Positions 11,401 through 22,215 are shown, numbered from the stretch's first letter. The stretch: 64,000 bases of DNA from Trichostrongylus colubriformis (GCA_963978905.1 OZ022259.1:8122001-8186000), one strand, 5' to 3'. Numbers and translations are program-made. Notes: a model not told the origin generated them from the letters alone.

Positions 11401-14400
11401 TGATTGGGTCAAGAATTTCGCAAACTCTACGGATTATCTATTGACGCCGTCGTCTGCGGCTGGCAAATGGTTGCGTGAGTTTGACGTCGGTGCCGGCGTC
11501 AACTCACGCAGGCACCTGCGTGAATTGACGCCGGCACCGGCGTCAACTAACGCAGCTGCGCAAAGTATGACCGCGGCCTAACGCATGAGACTCATGGCCG
11601 CTTTGCACTTCACCTGCATCGAATAAGGGGTGGAACGGGCTTGCGGCGAACGAGAATACTACTAGCTGAAGTAGTAGGAAAAAGGCATAAGGACTGGAAT
11701 GTAAAACAGGATACCCCCTCGATTGCACCATGACCTTTACCTAATACCACAGAACACATCAAATCACTCTGCCTGACTTCCAAAGAGAAAAAATTGGACT
11801 AAAAAGTTTGGAAAAACAAGCAAACCAAATCCAAAGGAGACAAAATAATGCATTATTAGCTAACACCACTAGTAAGCCATCACAACGATGAATAAACAAA
11901 GCCATACCGTGACACTAGCAAAATACTCCATTCAAGGACCGCAGAGGGTCGCTTCCTCACGTGAACAGGTATGTCATCTAGCACCCATCTCTTGCGAAGT
12001 CACGCTAGAAAATACATAGACTCTATACAAGGGGTGCCAAAAAAAGAGTAAATTTGCTCACGGCTCACATCCACCCGGTATACGCATAGGGAAACGAAAG
12101 GGAAAACTATTGGGGCAAAATATTCCCGGAATTTTCCAGAAACAGGAGCAAGCTGTGACTCACCACTCTCACCTGGGGGTAGGTTGGGACACACGGTTTG
12201 GCCGAGGCTTGCGACTCTGTGAAAGCCTGTGGCCTTTGCCGTGCGACATAAATTGCTCAGACAATTTGCTTATATAAATCCTATTTCCCTTGGAAGTTTG
12301 TTTCGTTGTTGTCTCTAGGAGAGAAACAGATATAGAGAAAGAGTTTAAGGGATGTGCATTGTCACCGCGTGACCCAGTGGCCCTACTGACCGTGTGTCCC
12401 AACCGTCACCCCTTTCCTTCATCAAAATACGGAGCCTTCAGGCCCTTGAAGCGGACCTTGAAACCGCAGGTGCTCTGACGCGCAGTCGGGCCTCAGAGCA
12501 CCTGCGGTTTCAAGGTCCGCCTTTAACAGTGGAGCCAGGTTCCAAGTTAGGTCTTTCGTTGGGGGCTTCCTAAGGATTGACCCTTCGGTTCGTGGGAGTC
12601 ACAGGGCCCTTGCTGCTCACAACGCTGCTATGCTCCGAAGTGTCACTTTTCATACCTCAAACCCTTCTCCTAATGGTTTTCAGTGGTAATGGCACGTTTT
12701 GGTTCTCGGAAACGAACGATGTCGGGAGCCTGGAAAAAACGGAATACTCAAGGGCACCACTCAATATGAATCCTCTTAGGTACCCAGAGTGAACGGACTT
12801 TAGCAAGGCTCTGAACGGGGGCGAGGAAATCTCCGATTTTGCCGTGTTGAGGTGACACATCATGTTCACTCGAAATAATCTCCCGATCCTGTTCGTGTAG
12901 GAGGCTTTTACGGAGTTTACTGATAGTAGGAGGTGTAATCTTGAATTCGGGGATGAAAATACTTCGTTTTTCGAAGTTTGATTAAAGTAAGGTCGAAAGA
13001 GGAGGAGAAAATTTACTTTTTTAGTGGCATCCCCTGTATACTCCATAACCTTGGGAAGAGCCGTAACCAACGCCTCCTTCCAGACCTCTGGCACTTCAAC
13101 TGTCATGAGGAAGATGTTGAATATATGAGTTAAAGGTTTGGCTAGGGAAAGAGGCGCATTTCTTGAACACAATAGGGGGGATCCCGCTGTACGGTCCCGT
13201 GATGGAGGGCTTCAGGCCCTCCATCATGGAACCACTGCGTAAAGAAGAAGTCTTAGGATGTACAGTGTCACAGTCGAAGGATAGCATCAATCAGTCATCG
13301 GCAAGATAAACATATGATGATTCTTCAGGCTCATATGGCTCTAGCGCGCCAGCAGCAACAATCGCAAACGAACCGATTCAGCTCTGTGGAACACCAACTC
13401 ATTGATGGGGACCAAGTCTTGATTACGAACGATGGACAACTCGTTGATGACAAAGTCTATGTGCAGGTATTATTTACGGGGTGGGAGTCGCGAGGTCGAA
13501 TTTCCGCTTCGCGGCGGTGCACTCGCGGCGCCACGACTCGCCGTATCGATTGCCTTTGGGTGTCACGTCTGCGTTTCCAATCATGCCACACTGCCTCGCT
13601 TGAAGGCTGCCATGCCCTGCCACTGGCGCACGCACCCGTTGCGCCACTCGCCGCGCGGGAATACGACCTCGCGACCCGCACCCTCGTTACGACAGTATTT
13701 TGCACACTTTGGTAGTACACTATATTTTGTGCTTTCGGATTAAACTGTACGGTTAAGCCTTCGCAACTGATCGACGAAAAAGCGTTGCACGAGATGTTAA
13801 TCACCGGGCTTGATGCCAACGGGCAACCTGTTGAGTTGCGAACTGTCGATGGTACGCTTATTCGAGGAGAGGAGCAATTACGGTAATTGCATTTGTATTC
13901 CTGCGACTGGGAGACAGACTTTTGGCTCGTCCGGGCAGGCACACGACAATTTGCGCGGCAAGGTGCGCGACTCCACGTCCGACGTTGTCGTCTATGACTG
14001 GAGCGCGAATTCGCAATCGTGCTGATTTAGATCAAGATACTCAAGCGTTTTGTTAAGAACAAGGCTCTCCTTTCCATCGTGTTTTAAAGTTGAGCTTTTT
14101 CGATTCTATGTCCTTATTCGTGCAACACCCTTTTATTAGCACTTAGATTACTTATTGCTCTCTCTAGGAACTTAATTTTGAAATGTAATGTAATCTGTTT
14201 TTGTCTCCTTATCTTTATTAGGTAAATAGAAGTATCACACAAGGAAAGATCATATTATACCCACTAATGGAAGCTAATGGAAGGAATGAGAAGTCTGTGT
14301 CCAATAAAATCCCAACTACCTCAGCCTTTACCCGTTCCATAAGGCTGCGTTCATACCAAACTGAATGAGAGTTTTGGCGCATCGGCGCATCCGCGATTTG

Positions 14401-16734
14401 AGATTTTGGGCGTGCCACGTCACTCTAGCAACGCGGTCAGTTGAACGCGTGCGGTTGATTTCTTTTCCTCCTCCTTCCATTTCTTGATTTTTCCATATCT
14501 TATCGAAAGTCGGTGTCTGGAATGGCAAATATCCAAAATCGCGGATGCGCCAATACTCTCTTTTTTTAATCGATATGTATCTTATCCATCACGCGAATGC
14601 GCCAATTCTCTCAAATCGCGGATGCGCAAATGCGCTCATTTTGTCGATCGATACGTATGTTTCACTTTATGCGGATGCGCCAAAACTCATTCAAATTGGT
14701 ATGAACACAGCCTTACGTGTTCTTACGTGTTCGCGCCTCAATCAACGACGCCGCGCACTTGGCCGCACACATTGCGCCGCATGCCAGCCCGGACGAGCCA
14801 AAGGCCACACACCCCCTGCGACTCACTGAACGCTTCAATTTTGGCGATTTAGAGCAATCACAAACGGACAACCGTTTCTCATCCACCCGCAGCCGATGCC
14901 TTTATCGAATGTGGAGGACCAGGGCAAACCGCTGACATTTGCCAACTCTCAAGATCAGGTTCGTAACAGCGCTTCCCGTATCTGTGCTCGATTGCTCCAT
15001 AATTGCATAATTGTTCAGATGGAGCTGGCACCATCGTCATCTTCAATGGTGTTGGAGTCATCACATGCGCTTTATGCATCCCATGAGATAGTTATTGATG
15101 ACATGGTTAGTTACCCTCATATCCGTGCGTATAGTCATGCAGTCGATACTCTACAGCTGGTGTAGCCATGAAAGTTAGCCTTGACGTCGCTGAGCGCACA
15201 CTAGCTGTAGATCCCCAGGAAATGAAGGAAATTCCAAAGAGGTTGTTGCGCAATTGAAATGGTTTGTAATGTGCGAAGCTAGCTCAAGTAAAAACTGATT
15301 TCCTCTCGATGTGAAGTGTGGGATGTAATGTTATGTCAAATAAGGTGAGAGAACAAGGAGTGGGGTGAAACTGCGTGAAGAAAGCTCGCAGCATCAGTAT
15401 GGAAGGATATCGATATTGGCTGCCTGGACTCTTTTAGTGGTTTTTCCATTACTTTAATGCTGAAACTTGCAATCTCCGTGAAGGTTTCATTTGTTTAATT
15501 CAATCTTTTCCGCTGCTTCGCCATGCTTTCGCTCAAAATTCATATGGCCGTCTCTTAGCCTTCCGGTGCTGTTTCAAACAACAAGTGCAGCGAGCGTAAC
15601 CATTCTTCCACTGCGCAAAGTTTGTCATATGCACAACGCAGTCATTTCTTCTCTGTGAACTGAGAACGAACTCCTTACTTTTTGCGATTCACCGAACTGC
15701 GCAAAGTCACACACCTGAAATTTATAGGTTTCAAATTTTTCAGCCTGAATCATCTCGGGCGAGCCTCCGCTTTCAATCGCAACCGCAGCCACTATCGTTA
15801 CGTCGGCCTTCCGCTCCCGTGTCAACAAGTGGTTTATCAGTGGCAGAGCGTAACGAAATCAGCAAAGCAAAACGTGCAGAGCGAGCTAGAATACGGTAAT
15901 CACTTGTTGCTCCTCTGTGTCACAACGTATACTCAATGTTGATTATGAACTTCTATTCATAGATACCATAGCATGCGACCAGAGGTACGGCAACAACAAA
16001 ACGCCAAACGTGCCGAACTATTACGAAAGGTAACGGCTTTTTGGTCATTTATTGGCTCTATCAAAGTGCTAAAGTCATTATGACAGCTTCCTAATTGATG
16101 AGATATAAATTTGGGCGAGAATGCTTTCTCCAATTGGTGCATCTTGAACCTGTAGGAGGTTTCCAACCTGTTGTACTCAGCTCATTGCTTCCGTATCCCA
16201 GGCTCGACAGAGGGACGAAGAATTATGTCATTTGGCTGAAACTTGCCCGCTTGATGATCTTGACGATGATACCCGGCGAGCGATCGCAGAAGCGCAGATG
16301 AGACGCGCGCGAAGAGCTGAGCAGGCAAGAGCGAAATATCATCGAATGAACAGGTTCGATTCGTCTCAAGCTCAAGTTTTATCCTTCCATTACACGGCAT
16401 TGTTTAGTGAGGAACGGAGACAATATAACGCAATGCGGGATGCTCAAAGACGTCAAAGGAAGCGAGCACAGGAAGAGGCGCGTCAACGTGCTCAGTTAAA
16501 TGGTAATCAAACCTCAAAGACGTCCATATTTGCTAACTTTTTCTTCTGATTACTACGTTTTCAGAAGTATTATCATCAGAAACGGGACTCAGTCCACATT
16601 CACTGTCACCGTCGGTGAATGAATCGATCTCGCCGAATAATCACGGCTTATCACCCGGTAGCGCGGAACCTGGTCAGATCATATACTCAACCTACGAGAT
16701 GTATCAAGAACCAATGACACAATGGGAGCAATAA
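8477..16734 (+). CDS. STPR-like repeat nuclear protein, paralogue B (21 exons, 808 aa)
   Basis: Exons: 8477-8611, 8690-8773, 8828-8947, 9004-9149, 9440-9566, 9620-9714, 9801-9938, 10016-10151, 10206-10289, 10362-10443, 10500-10621, 10679-10744, 13329-13466, 13758-13882, 14853-14958, 15019-15105, 15744-15895, 15963-16029, 16202-16353, 16408-16502, 16565-16734 (2,427 nt, one frame). Five AEAARxRYxRMTPEER-type repeats start near residues 220, 276, 339, 642 and 709. Residues 207-362 align closely with gene A, including HIKMANAKKAEAARLRYHRM and AQQIMIRNARKAEAARARYQ. Both proteins also share the N-terminal IDTYF..PSTS motif and an ER.VIKRT.QA..A..RQQ helix. B has an extra C-terminal module with repeats 4 and 5 and a Ser/Pro-rich tail ending EPMTQWEQ. 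Nuclear DNA binding is inferred. Introns 12-14 carry many MITEs. The acceptor of exon 14 (GGTTAAG) is the weakest. Confidence 0.86.
11141..11580. repeat. 440-bp foldback MITE in gene B intron 12
   Basis: An almost complete palindrome. The left arm starts AAGGCCGCGGTCATACTTTG and the right arm ends CAAAGTATGACCGCGGCCT. Arms of about 190-230 bp meet near 11330-11345. They contain repeated GACGCCGGTGCCGGCGTCAA blocks and a GTGTGATTGGGTCAAGAATT segment that recurs inverted. There is no coding capacity. Its ends are shared with the element at 1000-1400. Confidence 0.85.
12176..12414. repeat. Foldback MITE (GGGTAGGTTGGGACACAC ends)
   Basis: The left end GGGTAGGTTGGGACACACGG pairs with the right end CCGTGTGTCCCAACCGTCACCCC. 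The motif CCTGTGGCCTTTG next to the left end pairs with the CAGTGGCCCTACTG region. The same termini bound the larger element at 57498-58476, so both belong to one family. Confidence 0.65.
12451..12520. repeat. Perfect 28-bp hairpin
   Basis: 12451-12478 is exactly complementary to 12493-12520, with a 14-nt loop. Only the right arm has its expected counterpart in the sister element at about 50300-50340, so the left arm is a newer inverted duplication at the junction of the two halves of the MITE. Confidence 0.85.
13039..13290 (-). pseudogene. CR1/Jockey-type LINE reverse transcriptase fragment
   Basis: On the minus strand the sequence encodes GIPPIVFKKCAS and, after a frame change, SLAKPLTHIFNIFLMTVEVP followed by EVWKEALVTALPK. 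This is the segment of a non-LTR reverse transcriptase just before the fingers/palm. The equivalent stretch of the large LINE at about 36300-36410 reads LSKPLASIFNGSFMLGEVPV. The fragment is cut by the MITE ending at 13036. It lies antisense in gene B intron 12 and is non-functional. Confidence 0.7.
13479..13686. repeat. GC-rich MITE in gene B intron 13
   Basis: The left arm GGGTGGGAGTCGCGAGGTCG pairs with the right arm CGACCTCGCGACCCGCACCC. About 50 bp of each arm can be aligned. It fills most of a 291-nt intron. Long antisense frames here are artefacts of the GC-rich palindrome. Confidence 0.65.
13900..14824. repeat. Foldback element in gene B intron 14 (outer of a nested pair)
   Basis: The left arm (about 13900-13980, TTTTGGCTCGTCCGGGCAGG) pairs with the right arm (about 14745-14824, GCCCGGACGAGCCAAAGG). 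The arms are similar over about 75 bp. A second MITE lies inside. Confidence 0.6.
14340..14716. repeat. MITE nested in gene B intron 14
   Basis: AAGGCTGCGTTCATACCAAA at the left pairs with TTGGTATGAACACAGCCTTA at the right. GAGAGTTTTGGCGCATC pairs with GATGCGCCAAAACTC. The interior repeats GCGGATGCGCCAA several times. It is inserted within the foldback at 13900-14824. Confidence 0.7.
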
Positions 16735-17382
16735 GCTTTTATCAACATTTGAAATTGCCTCTGAAGAGCTGTTACCCACGCAATTTCGCTAACTTATGAC
16801 AGTCTCTCTTTGTTGTTTTTGAATTGATTTGACATATAATGCTTCCTCTCTGCCCTTTATTTATTCTTGGAAATTTCAATGTTTTTAAGCGATATGTGAG
16901 GATCATTGTCCAGCCAAGTAACCTCTCCATTTCGCTTGACTCCTTATACGTGTTGCGCACTGCGCAGTTTTTCAGTGGGTGTTTTTATTTTAAGCTTGAT
17001 CGCTGTTGAAGTTTGATGATGCTTTCTCCAGTTTTGTTTGATTCTCCATTGCAATTTTCCAGAAGCTTACGAATTCTTGCTCACTTTCCTACTCCTATGA
17101 AGTTTCTTCTGATTTTGTGTCCATCTGGAATAGGAATTTGAGTTTTATTTCGCGTGATGTTTTGATATGATACCATTTTACGAATATCCGAATGGCGTTT
17201 GAGCTATCATTATTTCGTTTTTTATCTGAGACGGGTTTTCATCATATATCCCGTGAATGCACTTTTGATCACTGCTTATATTTTTGCGTAGGGTGGTGTA
17301 TATAAGTTTCCCTTGGATGCTGTAATTTAGATTGACTATTAATAAGTAGCTTGTAATCCTTTGTTGCTGACCCACATCTCAC
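16735..17382. other. 3' flank of gene B
   Basis: Sequence after the gene B stop codon, which should contain its 3' UTR. I saw no canonical AATAAA close to the stop, so the poly(A) site is not placed. No other feature was recognised. Confidence 0.3.
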
Positions 17383-17520
17383 AGGCCGCCGTCAGATTTC
17401 GCCAATTTGCGGTTGCAGTGTCGCATATTCGCTCGCGATTTTGCGACTTAAAATTTGTCGCAACTTTCCATAGGGAGCCGCGATACTGCAAAATCACGAT
17501 GTTTGATAGCACTCATATCG
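17383..17520. repeat. Short GC-rich foldback repeat
   Basis: GGCCGCCGTCAGATTTCGCC and TTGCGATTTTGCG-type arms face ACTGCAAAATCACGATGTTTG. The organisation is the same as the repeat at 27905-28025 (GGCCGTCATACTTCGCG ... CGCGAAGTTTGACGGC), suggesting one family. Confidence 0.45.
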
Positions 17521-18144
17521 AAACTGCGGCTGTTAGAGGTTGGGGCATGAATTTTAGACCACGTTGGCTGCTTTTGGGTTCTATTCGGTTGTAAGGAAAT
17601 TTTCGGCCGGTTGCGCAATTTCAACTTCGCGAGATCATAACTCGGCTCAGACTGCATCTTATCTCAGCTCTCAAGCGCTGTCCAGTCATACTTAACGAGA
17701 GTCGTTCAACCTCCGCCTCTACTCTACAACCACGGTCACGCGTGGAGTCGAGGAAAAATTTCAAAAATACGCTCCTCCCAAAAGGATGGCTCCGTACGAC
17801 GACCACTCCCCCTTTTTTTCAGCTTGCGCTACTTCTGTGTTTTTTACCCAGCCAGTGCGATTCGATTCACAAAGAAAATTAAGAACCTATGGTTAAAAAA
17901 AACTCTGAGGCCAAACCAAACTTCTGACAAAATGAGAGAAATAAAGCCCAACAAAACTCAGTAGTCATATGCCAAAACAAAAGGGTTTTAGGTAAGAGCG
18001 TAACAAATCCGAGTAATATGCTCGTCCACTGATGACAAAGGAGAAGGTTTGAAAATAATGCAAATTATCGGCAGCGATAAAGGATGAAATAGAAAAGTTA
18101 GAAACTAAATAAGAGCTATGTAATACGCTCCACTGCGCCCCATC

Positions 18145-18535
18145 TGAAGTGAAACACTTCGAAATTTTCAAAGTTTGCCTTGACTGAACACCCATATCGA
18201 GAACTGCGCAATCTACTGGGAAATCAAGCAGCAAATGGATTGGTCTGAGGAAGTTCTTAAGAAAACAGTTCACAGTGCTTTGGAAGGTACGGCAGTAGAG
18301 TGGCGACGCGGCGATCGGATGGGGCGCGGCATCTTCTCCATACTGAACTTGGACATTTTTTAAATTTTTGAAAATTCTTTTCCACTCCACCTTCCGTAGC
18401 ACTGTGAACTGTTTTCTCAATAGCTTCCCCAGACCAATCTATTTGTCGCTTGGATCCCCAAATGATTGCGCAGTTCTCGATACGGTTATTCAGTCGAGAA
18501 AAATTTGAGGCGTTTTACTTCTAATGACCATAACT
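18145..18535. repeat. Foldback repeat (about 390 bp)
   Basis: The arms are clear. TCGAGAACTGCGCAATC (about 18197) recurs inverted near 18467-18483. ATTGGTCTGAGGAAG recurs inverted as CTTCCCCAGACCAAT. AAACAGTTCACAGTGCT recurs inverted as AGCACTGTGAACTGTTT. The centre is near 18340. No coding function. Confidence 0.7.
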
Positions 18536-18701
18536 TCTTTCGAACTTAACCAAATGAGTGCGGTCTTGCTGTCTGGGGTCGGCGAAGCTGCCGCTTTCGA
18601 TAGATCACCTGTACTATGCCATATCTCCGAAATGAAAGAAGTTATCTTGAGGGGAGCAGTCGAAGAAATTTTTTGTCTAACTAGCGAGATCTTCCCACTA
18701 A

Positions 18702-19383
18702 TATTAGGTAGTCTAAAAAGTCTTTTCGTATTTTTAAATACCGCTTTTTCCCTCAAAACTGCTTTCCACAAAATTTCTTCTGTACATATATATGTAGTAC
18801 AAGTCCACACGCATCTACTATAGGTATTGTTGTCTTCCATCTCCCGGATAACCCTTTTCGGCAAAATAAAAATATCAAAAGTCACTTCATTTTCAATTCC
18901 AATTTTTTTCTTTGAATGGCGTTAGACAGGGAAAGGAAAAGGTGATAATCCGATGGAGCAAGATCAGGGCTATAAGGCAGCTATTTTTATCCAAGCTCGA
19001 AAATTTTTAAAAGAAAAAATTCAAAAAAGTTTTTACCACTAGTGAAAAAATGACTCGCCAAAAAATTCTCGAGCTTGGATAAAAATTGCTGCCCCATCCA
19101 CCTTATAGCCCTCATCTTGCTCCATCGGATTATCACCTTTTCCTTTCCCTGTGTAACGCCATTCAAAGAAAAAATTTTTTGTAATTTTTGTATTGAAAAT
19201 GAGGTTGACCGTTGATATGTTTATTTTGCCGAAAAGCGTTATCCGGGAGATGGAAGACAATAATACCTATAGATGCGTGTGGACTTGTACTACATGTGTA
19301 TGTACAGAAGAGATTGCTGGAAAGCAGTTTGGAGGGAAAAAGCGGTATTTGAAAATACGAAAAAACTTTATAGACTACCCAAT
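18702..19383. mobile_element. Palindromic mariner remnant: two inverted transposase 3' ends
   Basis: Mariner-like termini face each other: ATTAGGTAGTCTAAAAAGTC (left) and GACTTTATAGACTACCCAAT-like (right). Just inside each arm is the same transposase C-terminal coding piece in opposite orientation. The right arm (about 19105-19180, plus) reads YSPHLAPSDYHLFLSLCNAI. The left arm (about 18905-18985, minus) reads SPDLAPSDYHLFLSLSNAI. This segment carries the third catalytic Asp of DD34D mariners (PSDY). The rest of the transposase is absent, so the element is non-autonomous. Confidence 0.72.
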
Positions 19384-19639
19384 ATATGGAAAAAATGATC
19401 CATTGGGTCTGTTATGCCTCAGTACGCATCTTCTGCTCTCAGAAGACTAACGAGAGGTTGGCTGGCCTCGGCTGGCCTCGTTGCTGGATGCGCCATGCAT
19501 GAGGGTTTCCTTCCCATTCTCAGTAGAGCAAATACCTTTCCGAACCGCATAGTGGCTTGCTAGCATCACGTCTGACCATAACTACTGCGTGCCTGCAATC
19601 GTGTAGTGGAAGAATTCCATATCAGCTAATTTTTCACTT

Positions 19640-19990
19640 GCAGCGATTAGTTTCTGATGTACTCATCACGGTGGTCCGTGAATAGATATCGCTTCCCACG
19701 GTTTATCGGTGGATTTCGGAGGTATCTCTGCACATGATATAGGTGTCAGGAGACCAGCCAAAGCGTTATTGGCATTGGCCGGCTTCGTTGTGGATCGCGC
19801 CATGCAGTTCCTCCTGCAGGTTTCTACGATGATTAAATTGAATTAGTTCCGGGTTCGAAACAAGTTAGTCACTTTTTTCGCATCTCCTTTACACTTTGGA
19901 CACACAGCCTGAGAAATTCCGTTGATCACTGCTTACCTGACCCTTCTTCCCTCCCAGCGGACCAAATACGACCTCCCCTGTCATGGCTTC
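19640..19990 (+). repeat. SINE-like repeat, copy 1
   Basis: Shares blocks with 23115-23345: AGATATCGCTTCCCACGG, TATTGGCATTGGCCGGCTTC and GAAATTCCGTTGATCACTGC. It contains GGGTTCGAAAC, which resembles a Pol III B box. tRNA origin is only suggested. Confidence 0.4.
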
Positions 19991-20012
19991 CTCGACCAAG
20001 GCTAAACCCTGC

Positions 20013-20270
20013 CTACAACTCTACAAATAGAAAGAACATATTAACGTCGCCATGCATAACAAAGTACTTGACGCTGAACTCCGCTGCTCGCGGAGTATCG
20101 TCGACGATCACGACGATCCTCCTCGTCATTGTCTGCGCCGACTTTCTATAGCGGCGTCCCCACTCGAATGGTACGGCATCAAGCGTATCATCAAAATAAG
20201 TGATCCGCACTCTTCCATTCGTCAACGTCTCAAGTAAGACGTGACTTCTATTGCTCTTGATCCATAACAT
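20013..20270 (-). CDS. Hypothetical 85-aa ORF or gene fragment
   Basis: ATG at 20268-20270 to TAG at 20013. The translated segment (e.g. RVRITYFDDTLDAVPFEWGR, VVIVDDTPRAAEFSVKYF) has a coding-like composition and no low-complexity bias. No family was recognised, no partner exon was found, and it is surrounded by repeats. It could be an isolated exon, a transposon fragment or chance. Confidence 0.28.
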   Translation of the reverse strand: MLWIKSNRSHVLLETLTNGRVRITYFDDTLDAVPFEWGRRYRKSAQTMTRRIVVIVDDTPRAAEFSVKYFVMHGDVNMFFLFVEL

Positions 20271-20639
20271 ATTCTATTACCAGTTGGGCTATCGCACAAT
20301 ACTGCGCGAATAACACAATAGAATTATGTAATGGGGAAATGATCGATGTTGACTTTTTGCTGAGCATCTATTCTCTGAATATAGACGATAGATGCTAGAA
20401 TATAGACGATAAATGCAAACCGATATCGAAGATATTACCGCTGAGGAAGGTCACCATTTTTTAGAGGTCAAGAGATTTAGCGGTAGATACCTTTACTTAC
20501 AATGATACCGACTATCAATGTTCAAGACATGGGTTAATTCACTAATCGGCTAACCCTTCGGCTGAAGTGGTCACTTTTGGGAGTTTAGATAGTTTGGAAA
20601 TTGACAGTTTTGGATCCAAGTGCATCAATTGGTAGCAAC

Positions 20640-22215
20640 TTGTCCATTTGCTGAGCATCTATTTCCTACATATTGGTGGTAGATCCATATGCCAGTTATC
20701 GATGCTCATCGTTCTTGTAAACATGCACCTTTATCCAGAATTTTACAGTCTAGCGGTCGATACCCAGTATTGTTGCTGGGGTGTGTACACATTGGTACGA
20801 ATGACTTTTTTGGCACCCTATGTGCGAACGCTTAATTACTTCCTCGCACCTCATGTGCGAGAAGTAATTATTCAGCAGAGGTCAGCCATAGACCGTTCAA
20901 CTCACTAACTAAATGTAATGTCTACAGAGGAAAAACAAAGTGGATGAAATTCTGATTAGAGGATTTTTTTCGAAAAAAAGGGAGTTCAGTTCAATGGTGC
21001 TATCGTAACCCGTCGGACGCTGTTGAATGGGAATGATTGTAACATTTTCAAAAGTCACAGCATTGCAAATAAAAAAAATAGTTGGAATAATGGATAAAAA
21101 ATAAGTGAGTGGAATAAATAAGTGGAATAAATCGATGAAATGTCATAGCATGCCCTAATGGCATATCACATATTATTAATCTCTATGAAACGTAATAGAA
21201 TGCCCGTAAGGGAGTCATGCAAGAGGATAGCTGTATCTTCACACTTTTAATATGAGTTGCTACTAGCTTTATTTGTTACCTATTGAACATTTCGTAAATG
21301 TAATGAGGGTTTTAGTTCATACTATAATAAAACTGCTCTAATTTTTCCTTTATGGACATTACAAATGAGTTAAGCAGTCTATGGCTGACCTCTGCTGGTT
21401 AATTACTTTCTCGCACATGAGGTGCGAGGAAGTAATTAAGCGTTCGCACATAGGGTGCTAAAAAAGTCATTCGTACCAATGTGTACACACCCTTGTTGCT
21501 GGCACCGCATGAGAGAATGGATCGCTTGCTTTGCTATCACAAACCTAGATCGTGTCTTGATCATCCATTTAGTAGATCGTGGTATGAAGAAAAGTCAGCA
21601 CCATCATTTGGAATGCTGGGCTTTTTAGCGGTCGATACATCGGCAGCAGATATCAGAACAAATCCAGTGGTACTGAGCATCAGACGCATTCACTATAGCA
21701 GTCGTATAACAGTAGTAAGCGGTGTACCGGATTTTATCCCCTCCCCATTTCCTAATCAGCCCCTTCAAGCCAAAAGTTTCGAAAAGTCACCATCAAGGTC
21801 CCGGTACGCTGTGATACCTGTGAGTGTTAACATTCCATTGTTAGCCAGAAGAGCGGGACGGATTTATCGACATTGGCCTTCTGACGCTACTTATCAAATC
21901 TTATCAGCCGCTATCATTTTGGATCACCCACTATCGATGTACCCCACCCCTCAAAACACCTATGAGTGTGGGCGCTCTGAATTGAACCCGAATGGGGAAC
22001 AGACCTGGCGACGTTAACCTTTCGAGGCTCCTTAACAGCCCTCATCAGCTGTTATCACTTTCGGTCCACCACCGCTGGGTTCCCCTTACTATCCCCTATA
22101 TTGTGAAATGCAGGATTCCACCTCAGCTGCGACGCAAAAAATGAAATTCCAGTCAAACAGACAAACACACACACCAACAGACACACTTAGCCGATCATCT
22201 AAAGTAGGACCCTCC
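20640..22215 (+). repeat. Family X composite repeat (copy split by the MULE)
   Basis: The text from GAGCATCTATTTCCTACATA to TAGCGGTCGATACCCAGT, then CTTTGCTATCACAAACCTAG, about 1.4 satellite units (21885-22090), a GACAAACACACACACC-type tail and CTAAAGTAGGA follows the same order as the copy at 44130-45842. The 178-codon open frame across 21481-22017 is repeat sequence, not a gene. Confidence 0.6.
20779..21492. mobile_element. 714-bp MULE-like non-autonomous transposon with 9-bp TSD
   Basis: Terminal inverted repeats of about 115-125 bp begin GGGTGTGTACACATTGGTAC and end with the exact inverse. Each TIR contains its own hairpin (TAATTACTTCCTCGCACC / GTGCGAGAAGTAATTA). The insertion is flanked by TTGTTGCTG at 20770-20778 and again at 21493-21501. 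TSDs of 8-11 bp with long TIRs are the signature of Mutator-like elements. The interior has no transposase. Confidence 0.85.

Larger units (their letters stand above)
12028..13036. mobile_element. Tc1/mariner-type MITE (copy 2), TA-flanked, with nested foldback
   Basis: Ends CAAGGGGTGCCAAAAAAAG (12028) and TTTTTTAGTGGCATCCCCTG (13036) are inverted and flanked by TA. The sequence is a reverse-orientation copy of the element at 49793-50530 (for example, GGCAAAATATTCCCGGAATT near 12115 matches the reverse complement of 50430-50450). A second foldback (12176-12414) has landed inside, and a perfect hairpin occurs at 12451-12520. It lies in gene B intron 12 and is itself inserted next to a LINE fragment. 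Confidence 0.7.

Noticed and set aside
13457..13942. 161-codon minus-strand open frame across gene B exons 13-14
   Set aside because: Antisense to well supported exons and to a GC-rich palindrome that removes stop codons by composition.
21481..22017. 178-codon plus-strand open frame
   Set aside because: The DNA is repeat family X and satellite sequence also present at 44.3-45.6 kb in other frames. It has no splice sites or protein character.
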